A stretch of DNA of 15,646 nt. Source: CAYJPV01 sp964547975 (GTDB lineage Bacteria; Acidobacteriota; Vicinamibacteria; Vicinamibacterales; JAKQTR01). Position numbers and translations under genes: made by a program. Positions 1 through 7,488 of this stretch are shown here, piece by piece. How positions within the stretch are numbered: the stretch's first letter is position 1; every line of letters begins with the position of its first letter. Location of the stretch: contig CAZJRM010000126.1 of assembly GCA_964547975.1 (NCBI GenBank), positions 1-15,646 on the forward strand. The letters are read 5' to 3'. Below the pieces are notes generated by a model. The model did no database searches and was not told where the DNA came from. It was given only the letters and a program-made list of their open reading frames with translations.

Positions 1-1169
1 CGCTCGCCCTGATGAACAAGTACCGCATCTCGGGCGTGCCGATCACCGAGGGCGGAGAGAAAGAGGGGCGACTGGTCGGCATCCTCACGAATCGTGATCT
101 TCGTTTCGAGACGAACGTCGACCGGCCGATCTCGGAAGTGATGACCAAGGAGAATCTCATCACGGTGCCCGTCGGGACCACGCTCGACGAGGCGCGCGAG
201 ATCCTCCACCGCCACAAGGTGGAGAAACTCCTCGTCGTCGATCACGAGTACCGCCTCAAGGGCCTGATCACGGTCAAGGACATCCAGAAGGTCATCAAGT
301 ATCCGAACGCCTGCAAGGACAACCTCGGCCGACTCAGGGTCGGCGCGGCGATTGGCGTCGGCAAGGACACGATCGAACGTGCCGCCGCCCTGGTGGCCGC
401 GCACGTCGACGTCCTCGTGGTGGACACCGCCCACGGCCACTCTCAGAAGGTCCTCGACGTGGTCCGGGAGATTCGTGGACGCCACCCCGACGTCGACCTG
501 GTCGCCGGAAACGTGGCCACCGGGCACGCCACGAAGGACCTGATCGCCCTCGGAGTCGATGCGGTCAAAGTCGGCATCGGCGCCGGTTCGATTTGCACAA
601 CGCGCGTGGTGGCCGGTATCGGCGTGCCGATGATCAGCGCCATCCTCGATTGTTCGCGGGCGGCCCGCGGCGAGGGCGTGCCGATTGTCGCGGATGGCGG
701 AATCCGCTATTCCGGGGACATCACGAAGGCGATGGCCGTGGGGGCCGACTGCGCGATGGTGGGCAGCCTGTTTGCCGGCACGGACGAGAGCCCGGGCGAG
801 GTCGTGCTCTACCAGGGGCGCAGCTTCAAGGAATACCGGGGGATGGGATCGATCGGCGCCATGCGCCGCGGGGCCAGGGACCGGTACTTCCAGGACGAGT
901 TCGATCTCGAGGCGCCGACGAGCGGGGCCAACGAGAAACTCGTGCCTGAAGGCATCGAAGGCCGGGTGCCCCATCGCGGCACCGTGGCGGGCATGATCCA
1001 CCAACTCGTGGGAGGACTGCGCGCGGGTATGGGCTACGTCGGCGCCGAACACATCCCGGCGCTCCACGAACACGCGCGGCTGATTCGCGTGACGCCTGCG
1101 GGCGTCCGCGAGGGGCACGTCCACGACGTGGTCATCACCAAGGAAGCGCCGAACTACCGCTCCGAGTAA
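1..1169 (+). CDS. guaB: IMP dehydrogenase, 5'-truncated by window start
   Basis: Oxidises IMP to XMP with NAD+, the committed step of GMP synthesis, in the cytoplasm. The window opens inside the gene; the first whole codon is at base 3 and the N-terminus (roughly 100 residues by family length) lies outside. The visible part starts in the regulatory CBS pair (segments reading RISGVPITE and VEKLLVVDHEYRLKGLITVKD) and continues into the TIM barrel. The catalytic loop reads GIGAGSICTTR, with the nucleophilic Cys codon at 594-596. The phosphate-binding segment ADGGIRYSGDITKA, the motif YRGMGSIGAM and the flap EGIEGRVPHRG follow, and the C-terminus HDVVITKEAPNY is typical. Two small oddities: the loop has Ala where GIGPGS is usual, and the flap has His where Tyr is common in bacterial enzymes. 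The stop overlaps the 3' end of convergent tsaE by 16 bp. Identification is secure. Confidence 0.97.
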   Translation, partial: LALMNKYRISGVPITEGGEKEGRLVGILTNRDLRFETNVDRPISEVMTKENLITVPVGTTLDEAREILHRHKVEKLLVVDHEYRLKGLITVKDIQKVIKYPNACKDNLGRLRVGAAIGVGKDTIERAAALVAAHVDVLVVDTAHGHSQKVLDVVREIRGRHPDVDLVAGNVATGHATKDLIALGVDAVKVGIGAGSICTTRVVAGIGVPMISAILDCSRAARGEGVPIVADGGIRYSGDITKAMAVGADCAMVGSLFAGTDESPGEVVLYQGRSFKEYRGMGSIGAMRRGARDRYFQDEFDLEAPTSGANEKLVPEGIEGRVPHRGTVAGMIHQLVGGLRAGMGYVGAEHIPALHEHARLIRVTPAGVREGHVHDVVITKEAPNYRSE

Positions 1170-1579
1170 CCGTCCGTCAGCGTAATCGTCCGGCGCGTGT
1201 CGCCATCGTCCGTGATGTGGACATCGACGACACGCCCGGCCGGGCGATCCCACTTCTCGGCCCACTCGACCGCCATCACCCCGCCGGCAGACAGTTCTTC
1301 CAGCCCCAGGTCGGGTACCTCTGCCGGCGCCAGCCGGTAGAGATCGACGTGGTAGACGGGCAGCCAGCCCGCGTATTCCTGGACGAGCGTGAACGTGGGA
1401 CTCGACACGTCCTCGGGATCGGCGCCGAAACCGGCCGCCAGCCCGCGGACGAACGCCGTTTTGCCCGCGCCGAGGTCGCCGTGCAGGAGCACGACCGACC
1501 CGGCGCTCAGCGTGGTGGCCAGCGCGCGTCCTTCGGCTTCCGTCTCTCGCTCACAGGTGGTCTGGACCACTCGAGTCAT
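1154..1579 (-). CDS. tsaE: tRNA threonylcarbamoyladenosine biosynthesis ATPase TsaE
   Basis: TsaE is the ATPase that cycles the TsaB/TsaD complex making t6A at position 37 of ANN-decoding tRNAs. The 141-residue product is family length. It has a Walker A motif GDLGAGKT at residues 34-41, the following SSPTFTLVQEY segment (59-69), the HVDLYRL motif (77-83) and a late VEWAEKW segment (104-110), all characteristic. The ATG at 1579 is chosen because the protein begins there in register with the family and the codon forms an ATGA overlap with the nnr stop, implying translational coupling. An in-frame extension upstream exists but would run inside nnr. The nnr-tsaE pairing is common in bacteria. 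The 3' end overlaps guaB on the other strand by 16 bp. Confidence 0.93.
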   Translation of the reverse strand: MTRVVQTTCERETEAEGRALATTLSAGSVVLLHGDLGAGKTAFVRGLAAGFGADPEDVSSPTFTLVQEYAGWLPVYHVDLYRLAPAEVPDLGLEELSAGGVMAVEWAEKWDRPAGRVVDVHITDDGDTRRTITLTDGYSER

Positions 1580-3147
1580 GCGTCCGTTCGTTCTCCCCCG
1601 CCCGCCGCCAGGTTCTTGATCGCCTCGCCGAGACAGTCGGCGAGATCGCCTGCCGTCATCGACACCTCGCCGTGGCGCTCCGCTGCGAGGTCTCCGGCCG
1701 CGCCGTGCAGGTACACCGCGAGCCGGCAGGCGTCTTCGACATCGGCCAGTTGGCCCAGCCACGCGGCGACCGTGCCGCTCAGCACATCGCCGGACCCGCC
1801 GGTGGCCATCCCCGGGTTTCCTGTCGGGTTCACTCCGACGCGTCCGGAAGGCGTGACCACGAGCGTCTGGTGTCCTTTCAGGATAACCGACGCGCGGGTC
1901 TCGGCGGCAACACGCGTCGCGACGGCGATGCGATCAGCCTGCACGTCGGCCGTCGTCACGCCGGACAGCCGCGCCATCTCACCGGGGTGAGGCGTCAAGA
2001 CGACCGTGCGGCTCCGCCCCGCCAGCGGCCCGCGGGACGCGGACAGGACGTTGAGCGCGTCAGCGTCGAGCACGAGCGGGCGATCGGACGCGGCCAGCAG
2101 GCCGGCCACCACGGCCGTCGTTCCGCTCCCCGTCCCAAGCCCGGGGCCGACGGCGATGACGTCCGCCTGGCACGCCAGGATCGCCGGGAGTGCGTCCGCC
2201 GACACCGTGCCGTTCTCGTCCTCCGGCAGCGGCACCGTCATGTATTCGGCACCCATCGCCGCCACGATTGGCACGCACGACGCCGGCGTGGCCACGGTGA
2301 CCAGTCCCGCACCCGACCGCAACGCGCCCACCGCCGCGAGGTGGGCCGCACCGGTCTTGCCTCTCGAACCCGCCACGATGAGCACGTGCCCCACCTGGCC
2401 CTTGTGCGTCTCGGGCGGCCGATCAGGGAGGACGTCGCGTACGTGCTCGCCCTCGACAAGTTCGAGCCATGGGCCGCCGAGCGAGACAATGACGTCCTGC
2501 GGAATCCCGATATCGGCCACGACCACGTCGCCGGCGGACGCCCGCGCCGGCATCAGGACCAGCGGAACCTTTGGCGCGGCGAACGTGACGGTCATCGACG
2601 CCTGGACGTGCGGGCCCGGCGGCACGTGCGTGCTGCCCGACAGTCCGCTCGGCAGGTCCACGGCCACGACGGGCACGTCGCTGTCGTTGAGGTCTTCGAC
2701 GATCTGGCGCGCCACGCCATCGAGCGCCGACGCCAGCCCCGTTCCGAACAGGGCATCGACGATGAGGTCCGCCGAGAGCACGGAATCGCGATGCGCGGCC
2801 CAGGCCGCCCGATCGGCCACCTCCGTCACGGCGACATTCAGCCGGCCCAGCACCTCCAGGTTGAGGCGCGCGTCTCCGCGGACGTCCGCCGCCGAGCCGA
2901 GCAGGAACACGGACACGTCCACGCCGCAACCGGTCAACACGCGCGCGACGACGAAGCCGTCCCCGCCGTTGTTGCCTCGGCCCGCCACGACGGCGACGCG
3001 GGCACCGACGAGAGGCCCGAAGGCCTCGACGATGGCGCCGACCACCTGCCGCCCCGCGTTCTCCATGAGCACCGGCGAGGGAATGCCGATATCGTCGATG
3101 GTCCGCCGATCGGCTTCCCGCATCTGCGCCGCGTCGAGCACCCGCAT
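1576..3147 (-). CDS. nnr: bifunctional NAD(P)H-hydrate epimerase / ADP-dependent NAD(P)HX dehydratase
   Basis: Repairs hydrated NAD(P)H: the N-terminal YjeF_N domain interconverts R and S epimers and the C-terminal ribokinase-like domain dehydrates S-NAD(P)HX at the cost of ADP. The product is 523 residues, as expected for the fused form. Epimerase motifs: GRGNNGGDG (about 56-64), DALFGTGL (about 131) and VDLPSGLSG (about 165). Dehydratase motifs: HKGQVGHVLIVAGS, LTPHPGEMARL and GNPGMATGGSGDVLSG (443-458, catalytic Asp about 454; Ser replaces the more usual Thr in GTGD). The ATG at 3147 is preferred over a longer in-frame start at 3270 because an AAGGGAGG ribosome-binding site (3156-3163) precedes it by 8 bases and the longer form would overlap the divergent aminotransferase gene. 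It is the first gene of an operon with tsaE. Confidence 0.95.
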   Translation of the reverse strand: MRVLDAAQMREADRRTIDDIGIPSPVLMENAGRQVVGAIVEAFGPLVGARVAVVAGRGNNGGDGFVVARVLTGCGVDVSVFLLGSAADVRGDARLNLEVLGRLNVAVTEVADRAAWAAHRDSVLSADLIVDALFGTGLASALDGVARQIVEDLNDSDVPVVAVDLPSGLSGSTHVPPGPHVQASMTVTFAAPKVPLVLMPARASAGDVVVADIGIPQDVIVSLGGPWLELVEGEHVRDVLPDRPPETHKGQVGHVLIVAGSRGKTGAAHLAAVGALRSGAGLVTVATPASCVPIVAAMGAEYMTVPLPEDENGTVSADALPAILACQADVIAVGPGLGTGSGTTAVVAGLLAASDRPLVLDADALNVLSASRGPLAGRSRTVVLTPHPGEMARLSGVTTADVQADRIAVATRVAAETRASVILKGHQTLVVTPSGRVGVNPTGNPGMATGGSGDVLSGTVAAWLGQLADVEDACRLAVYLHGAAGDLAAERHGEVSMTAGDLADCLGEAIKNLAAGGGERTDA

Positions 3148-3152
3148 GATCG

Positions 3153-3206
3153 AGGCCTCCCTTGCGCGCACTCTACCACAAGAGATACGGTAGCCCTCGG
3201 AGGCCT
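3153..3206. promoter_or_regulatory. divergent intergenic region with nested inverted repeats spanning both ribosome-binding sites
   Basis: The 64-bp gap between nnr (-) and the aminotransferase (+) contains an 8-bp inverted repeat, AGGCCTCC at 3153-3160 and GGAGGCCT at 3199-3206, whose arms include the Shine-Dalgarno of each gene. Inside it is a second pair, CTACC at 3173-3177 and GGTAG at 3189-3193. The two pairs do not share a centre, so this may be two sites or chance. Both promoters must lie in this gap or run into the neighbouring gene starts; I see no convincing -35/-10 pair in either direction. Confidence 0.35.
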
Positions 3207-3211
3207 TCCGC

Positions 3212-4114
3212 ATGTCGTCTGCGCTCGCGTCCATCAACGGCCGGATCTGCCGCGAAGAAGACGCCGTCATCTCGGTGTTCGATCACGGCGTCCTCTTTGG
3301 CGACGGCGTGTACGAAGCCCTTCGGACGTACCACCGGGAGCCGTTCCTGCTGGCCCGGCACCTGCGGCGGCTTCGCGCATCGGCCGGCATGCTGGCCATC
3401 GGCGTGCCCATGACGGACGACGAACTCGACGGCGCGCTTCGGCAGACCATCGACGCGTTTGTCGCGACCCTGCCTCGCACGGACGCGCCGCCCGAACTGC
3501 TGCTCCGCCTTCTGCTCACGCGCGGCGTCGGCAACATGACATACGACCCGGCGTCGTCGCCTCGCCCGACGCTCGTCATCATCGCCCAGGCGCTCGTGCC
3601 TCCGTCGCCGGCGATCTACGAACACGGCGTCGACGCCGCGCTGGTGAGCGTGATCCGGAATCACCCGCAATCCCTCAACCCGCTCATCAAGTCGAACAAC
3701 CTGCTGAACAACGCGCTCGCGATGCAGGAGGCGCTGACACGCGGGGCGTTCGAAGCGATCATGCGCAACTACCGCGGGGAACTGGCGGAGTGCTCGAAGT
3801 CGAACCTGTTCGTCGTCACCGGCGGAACGGTGCGGACACCTCCGCTGAGCGCGGGACTGCTCGGGGGGCTGACGCGCGAATACGTGCTGGAGGTCGCGCG
3901 GGCCGCCGGAGTGCCGGCGGAAGAGGCCACGCTGTACGACGCGGATCTCTTCGATGCCGACGAAGCCTTCGTCACGAGTACGTCCCGGGAACTGGTGCCC
4001 GTGGTGCGTGTCGACGGCCGCGCCATCGGGGCGGGGCGGCCCGGTCCGATCACGGGCCGCCTGCTCGAGGCGTTCAGAGCCGCGGCCTCGAGGTCGTGCC
4101 AGCCGCGGCGCTAG
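3212..4114 (+). CDS. class IV PLP-dependent aminotransferase (branched-chain or D-amino-acid aminotransferase family)
   Basis: A 300-residue fold-type IV PLP enzyme, the family holding branched-chain aminotransferase (IlvE), D-amino-acid aminotransferase and aminodeoxychorismate lyase. The N-terminus has the usual INGR...ISVFDHGVLFGDGVYEALRTY arrangement (residues 8-40). The PLP lysine is K160 in LNPLIKSNNLLNN. The segment GELAECSKSNLFVV (189-202) carries the cofactor-binding Glu. TPPLSAGLLGGLTRE (209-222) matches the phosphate-binding stretch, and FVTSTSRELVPVVRVDGR (253-270) is typical. The start has a GGAGG site 9 bases upstream. Substrate cannot be fixed from sequence; the divergent nnr and convergent gcv genes do not help. 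Probable cytoplasmic amino-acid aminotransferase; the ilvE name is withheld for lack of discriminating residues. Confidence 0.9.
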   Translation: MSSALASINGRICREEDAVISVFDHGVLFGDGVYEALRTYHREPFLLARHLRRLRASAGMLAIGVPMTDDELDGALRQTIDAFVATLPRTDAPPELLLRLLLTRGVGNMTYDPASSPRPTLVIIAQALVPPSPAIYEHGVDAALVSVIRNHPQSLNPLIKSNNLLNNALAMQEALTRGAFEAIMRNYRGELAECSKSNLFVVTGGTVRTPPLSAGLLGGLTREYVLEVARAAGVPAEEATLYDADLFDADEAFVTSTSRELVPVVRVDGRAIGAGRPGPITGRLLEAFRAAASRSCQPRR

Positions 4115-4149
4115 CCGGCACGACATCCAGGACGCGAACCGCCGGGCCC

Positions 4150-4165
4150 TCCGTCCGGCGACGGA
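4150..4165. terminator. short GC hairpin between convergent aminotransferase and gcvP
   Basis: In the 57-bp gap between the two convergent stop codons, TCCGTC (4150-4155) and GACGGA (4160-4165) form a perfect 6-bp stem with a CGGC loop. It could serve both strands. Neither side has a T-run, so it is not a classical intrinsic terminator, and the call rests on position. Confidence 0.35.
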
Positions 4166-4171
4166 CGTGCC

Positions 4172-7036
4172 TCAGTAGGCCTCGATCGGCGGACACGAGC
4201 ACACGAGGTGCCGATCGCCATACGGGTTGTCGATCCGCGCGACGCTCGGCCAGAACTTGGATGCGCGGACGAACGGCAGCGGATACACCGCCTGTTCGCG
4301 GGTGTAGGGATGCGCCCAGTGTTCGGCCGTCGCTTCCCCGACCGTGTGCGGCGCGTTCTTGAGCACGTTGTCCTTCGGATCGGCCTTGCCGTCGATGACC
4401 GCCTGGATCTCACCGCGGATCGCGATCATGGCGTCGCAGAACCGGTCGAGTTCCTCTTTCGGCTCGCTTTCGGTCGGTTCCACCATGAGGGTCCCCGGGA
4501 CCGGGAACGAGACCGTCGGCGCATGGAAGCCGTAATCCATCAGACGCTTGGCCACATCCCCTTCTTCGATGCCCGCGGCCTTGAAACTCCGCAGGTCGAA
4601 AATGAGTTCGTGCGCCACGCGCCCGCGGGCGTTCGTGTACAGCACCGGGTAGTGCCCCTCGAGCCGCGACTTGATGTAGTTGGCATTGAGGATGGCGTAC
4701 ATCGTCGCGGCCGTCATGCCCGACGCACCGAGCAGGCTCGTGTAGGCGTACGAAATGAGCAGGATGGACGCGCTGCCCCACGGCGACCCCGCGACGGGGC
4801 TGATGCCCTTGTCTCCACCCACGCGCGCGAAACGGTGCCCCGGCAGGTACGGCGCGAGGTGCGGGGCGACCGCGATCGGTCCCATGCCCGGCCCGCCGCC
4901 GCCATGCGGGATCGCGAAGGTCTTGTGAAGATTCATGTGGCACACGTCGGCGCCGATGAACGCCGGACTCGTCAGGCCGAGCTGGGCGTTCAGATTCGCG
5001 CCGTCCATGTACACCTGGCCGCCGCACTCGTGGATGATGCCGCAGATCTCCTGCACCGCGTCCTCGAACACTCCGTGGGTGGACGGGTAGGTGATCATCA
5101 GCGCGGCCAGTGTGTCACGATACTGCTCGGCCTTGGCCCGCAGGTCCGCGACGTCGATATTGCCCCGGCTGTCGCAGGCCGTGACCACGACGCGCATGCC
5201 GGCCATCACCGCGCTGGCGGGATTCGTGCCATGCGCCGAGGATGGAATGAGCACCACGTTCCGATGCGTCTGCCCGCGTTCCGCGTGGTAGGCCCGGATG
5301 ACCAGCAGCCCGGCCAGTTCGCCCTGCGCGCCGGAATTCGGCTGCAGACTCACGGCGGCGAACCCCGTGACTTCGCGCAACGCCCGTTCGAGCCCGGCAA
5401 AGACCTCCGCGTATCCCGCGGCCTGCTCCTGCGGCGCGAAGGGATGCACACCCCCGAATTCGGGCCACGTCACCGCCTCCATGACCGTGGCGGCGTTGAG
5501 TTTCATCGTGCAGGAGCCGAGCGGGATCATCGAGGTATCGAGGCCGACATCCTTGCGTTCGAGGTTGCGCAGGTAGCGCATCATCGCCGTTTCAGAGCGG
5601 TACAGGCTGAACACACCGTGCGTGAGGTAGGGGGATGTCCGCACGAGCGCCGCCGGCCAGGCCGGGGCTGACGTGTCGGCCGCCGGCGTCGGCGCCGGGG
5701 CCTTGCCGAGTCCCCGCGCTACCGCGGCCACGATGCCCTGGCGGTCGCAGTCGTCCAGGGTCTCGTCACTGGCGATCCATAGCTCTTCGGCGTCCTCGTT
5801 GTACCGGAAGTTGTACCCCGCCCGGAGCGCCGCGGCCCTGATGGCGTCGCGTCCGCCGGAACCGACACGCAGATGAATGGTGTCGAAGAAGGTGTCGTTG
5901 AGGATCTCGCACCCCAGCGCCGCCAGATCGGCGGCCAGCGTCCGCGCCTGGCCGTGCACGGCGCGGGCGATCGCCCCGAGGCCTTCGGCGCCGTGATAGA
6001 CGCCGTACATCGCGGCCATCGTCGCCAGCAGGGCCTGGGCCGTGCAGATGTTCGACGTGGCCTTCTCGCGACGGATGTGTTGTTCGCGGGTCTGTATGGC
6101 CATCCGGTACGCGCGATTGCCGTGACGATCGATCGAGACACCGATAATCCGGCCCGGCGCCTGACGCACGAAGGCCTCGCGCGTCGCGAAGAACGCCGCG
6201 TGCGGCCCGCCCGCGCCCATCGGAACGCCGAATCGCTGGGCGCTGCCCAGCACCACGTCAGCGCCCTGCTCTCCGGGCGGCACCATCAGCGCGAGGGCAA
6301 GCAGGTCGGTCGCGACGGCCACGAAGACGCCCGCCGCATGAGCGCGTTCGATGAACGGTCTCGCGTCATGCAGGCGTCCGTTCACGTCCGGCGTCTGTAT
6401 CAGGCATCCGAAGACACGATCGTCGAAGACCATCCGGTCGATCGGGGCGACCACCAGTTCGATGCCAAGCGGCTCCGCACGACCGCGCAGGACGTCGATG
6501 GTCTGAGGAAAACAGGTATCCGCGGCCAGAAAGACCGAACGGGCGGCTCCACCGGTGTGGACCCGACGAAGCATGGTCATGGCTTCGCCGGCAGCCGTCG
6601 GCTCGTCGAGGAGCGACGCGTTGGCGATCGGCATCGCCGTGAGGTCCTCGACCATGGTCTGGAACGTCAGCAGGGCTTCGAGCCGGCCCTGGGCAATCTC
6701 AGCCTGGTAGGGCGTGTACGGCGTGTACCACCCCGGATTCTCGAGGACGTTGCGGAGGATGACCGACGGGGTGACGCAGCCGTAGTAGCCGAGGCCGATG
6801 AACGAGCGCACCTGCGCGTTGCGGGCGGCGATGGCCTTCAGTCTCGCCAGGAAATGGTGCTCCGATTCGGAAGGTGGCCAGGCCGGGGGGTGAGGCAGCC
6901 GGATGCGTGGCGGGATCGCCTCGTCCATCAAGGCGTCGAGCGTCGGCGCGCCGATGACGGCCAGCATGGCATCCCGATCCGCAGGCCTGGGGCCGAGGTG
7001 ACGCGACTCGAACGAACCGATTGCAGCAGCACTCAT
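4172..7036 (-). CDS. gcvP: glycine dehydrogenase (aminomethyl-transferring), P-protein of the glycine cleavage system
   Basis: P-protein decarboxylates glycine with PLP and passes the aminomethyl group to lipoylated GcvH. The product is 954 residues, the long single-chain form in which the N-terminal and C-terminal halves (separate PA and PB subunits in many bacteria) are fused. N-terminal half: FESRHLGPRPADRDAML, FIGLGYYG and NPGWYTPYTPYQAEIAQGRLE. C-terminal half: SMIPLGSCTMKLNA, SAHGTNPASA, then MNLHKTFAIPHGGGGPGMGP, where K705 is the PLP lysine. The ATG at 7036 is chosen because MSAAAIGSFESRHLGP aligns with family N-termini and a GAGG site lies 8 bases upstream; a start at 7141 would overlap gcvH and add 35 unrelated residues. 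Last gene of gcvT-gcvH-gcvP, 79 bp after gcvH. Confidence 0.97.
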   Translation of the reverse strand: MSAAAIGSFESRHLGPRPADRDAMLAVIGAPTLDALMDEAIPPRIRLPHPPAWPPSESEHHFLARLKAIAARNAQVRSFIGLGYYGCVTPSVILRNVLENPGWYTPYTPYQAEIAQGRLEALLTFQTMVEDLTAMPIANASLLDEPTAAGEAMTMLRRVHTGGAARSVFLAADTCFPQTIDVLRGRAEPLGIELVVAPIDRMVFDDRVFGCLIQTPDVNGRLHDARPFIERAHAAGVFVAVATDLLALALMVPPGEQGADVVLGSAQRFGVPMGAGGPHAAFFATREAFVRQAPGRIIGVSIDRHGNRAYRMAIQTREQHIRREKATSNICTAQALLATMAAMYGVYHGAEGLGAIARAVHGQARTLAADLAALGCEILNDTFFDTIHLRVGSGGRDAIRAAALRAGYNFRYNEDAEELWIASDETLDDCDRQGIVAAVARGLGKAPAPTPAADTSAPAWPAALVRTSPYLTHGVFSLYRSETAMMRYLRNLERKDVGLDTSMIPLGSCTMKLNAATVMEAVTWPEFGGVHPFAPQEQAAGYAEVFAGLERALREVTGFAAVSLQPNSGAQGELAGLLVIRAYHAERGQTHRNVVLIPSSAHGTNPASAVMAGMRVVVTACDSRGNIDVADLRAKAEQYRDTLAALMITYPSTHGVFEDAVQEICGIIHECGGQVYMDGANLNAQLGLTSPAFIGADVCHMNLHKTFAIPHGGGGPGMGPIAVAPHLAPYLPGHRFARVGGDKGISPVAGSPWGSASILLISYAYTSLLGASGMTAATMYAILNANYIKSRLEGHYPVLYTNARGRVAHELIFDLRSFKAAGIEEGDVAKRLMDYGFHAPTVSFPVPGTLMVEPTESEPKEELDRFCDAMIAIRGEIQAVIDGKADPKDNVLKNAPHTVGEATAEHWAHPYTREQAVYPLPFVRASKFWPSVARIDNPYGDRHLVCSCPPIEAY

Positions 7037-7051
7037 GACGGTGTCCTCGCA

Positions 7052-7067
7052 CACCCCTCCCGGGGTG
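7052..7067 (-). other. stem-loop in the gcvH-gcvP intercistronic leader
   Basis: CACCCC (7052-7057) and GGGGTG (7062-7067) form a perfect 6-bp GC-rich stem with a four-base loop, 15 bases upstream of the gcvP start and just 5' of its GAGG ribosome-binding site. A further 10-bp palindrome, CGTTCGAACG, lies at 7085-7094 in the same 79-bp gap. In an otherwise tight operon this gap is conspicuous. The stem-loop could tune gcvP translation or stabilise a processed end; this is inference. Confidence 0.35.
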
Positions 7068-7115
7068 CCTCCTGACCTGGCTGACGTTCGAACGGTTGGC
7101 TTCGGCAGAGACCGG

Positions 7116-7487
7116 CTACGACAACAGGGCTTCGTAGTCACCGACGCCCAGCAGGGATTCGAGTTCCGCCGGGTTGGTCATCCGGATCTCGATCATCCAG
7201 CTGGTATGCGGCTCCGAGTTGACCGCCTCCGGATGCTCGACGACGGCGGCGTTGACCGCCACGACGTCTCCCGACACGGGGCTGTAGAGTTCAGACACCG
7301 CCTTGACGGATTCGACCGTCCCGAACGATTCGCCCTGCGTCAGCGTCCGGCCGACCTGGGGCAATTCGATGAAGACGACGTCTCCGAGTTGCTTCTGCGC
7401 GTAATCGGTGATCCCGACCCGCCCCGTCTCCCCCGTCACCTTGATCCACTCGTGGTCTTTCGTGTACTTGCAGTCGGCAGGATACAT
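7116..7487 (-). CDS. gcvH: glycine cleavage system H-protein
   Basis: H-protein is the small lipoyl carrier that shuttles the aminomethyl intermediate from P- to T-protein. It is 123 residues, normal for the family. It starts KYTKDHEWIKV, has the GITDYAQKQLGDVVFIELP segment and the lipoylation site ESVKAVSELYSP with the modified Lys at K62, followed by PVSGDVVAVN and the C-terminal YEALL. The ATG lies one base after the gcvT stop codon, with a GAGGGG-type ribosome-binding site inside the end of gcvT, so it is translationally coupled to gcvT. Confidence 0.97.
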   Translation of the reverse strand: MYPADCKYTKDHEWIKVTGETGRVGITDYAQKQLGDVVFIELPQVGRTLTQGESFGTVESVKAVSELYSPVSGDVVAVNAAVVEHPEAVNSEPHTSWMIEIRMTNPAELESLLGVGDYEALLS

Positions 7488-7488
7488 G

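Noticed and set aside
1154..1169. Overlap of convergent guaB and tsaE as a regulatory antisense device
   Set aside because: A 16-bp 3' overlap is ordinary in compact bacterial genomes and shows no added structure.
1672..4362. Very long (896-codon) plus-strand open frame across nnr and the aminotransferase
   Set aside because: Arg/His-rich translation antisense to nnr and out of frame with the aminotransferase, both of which have clear family motifs.
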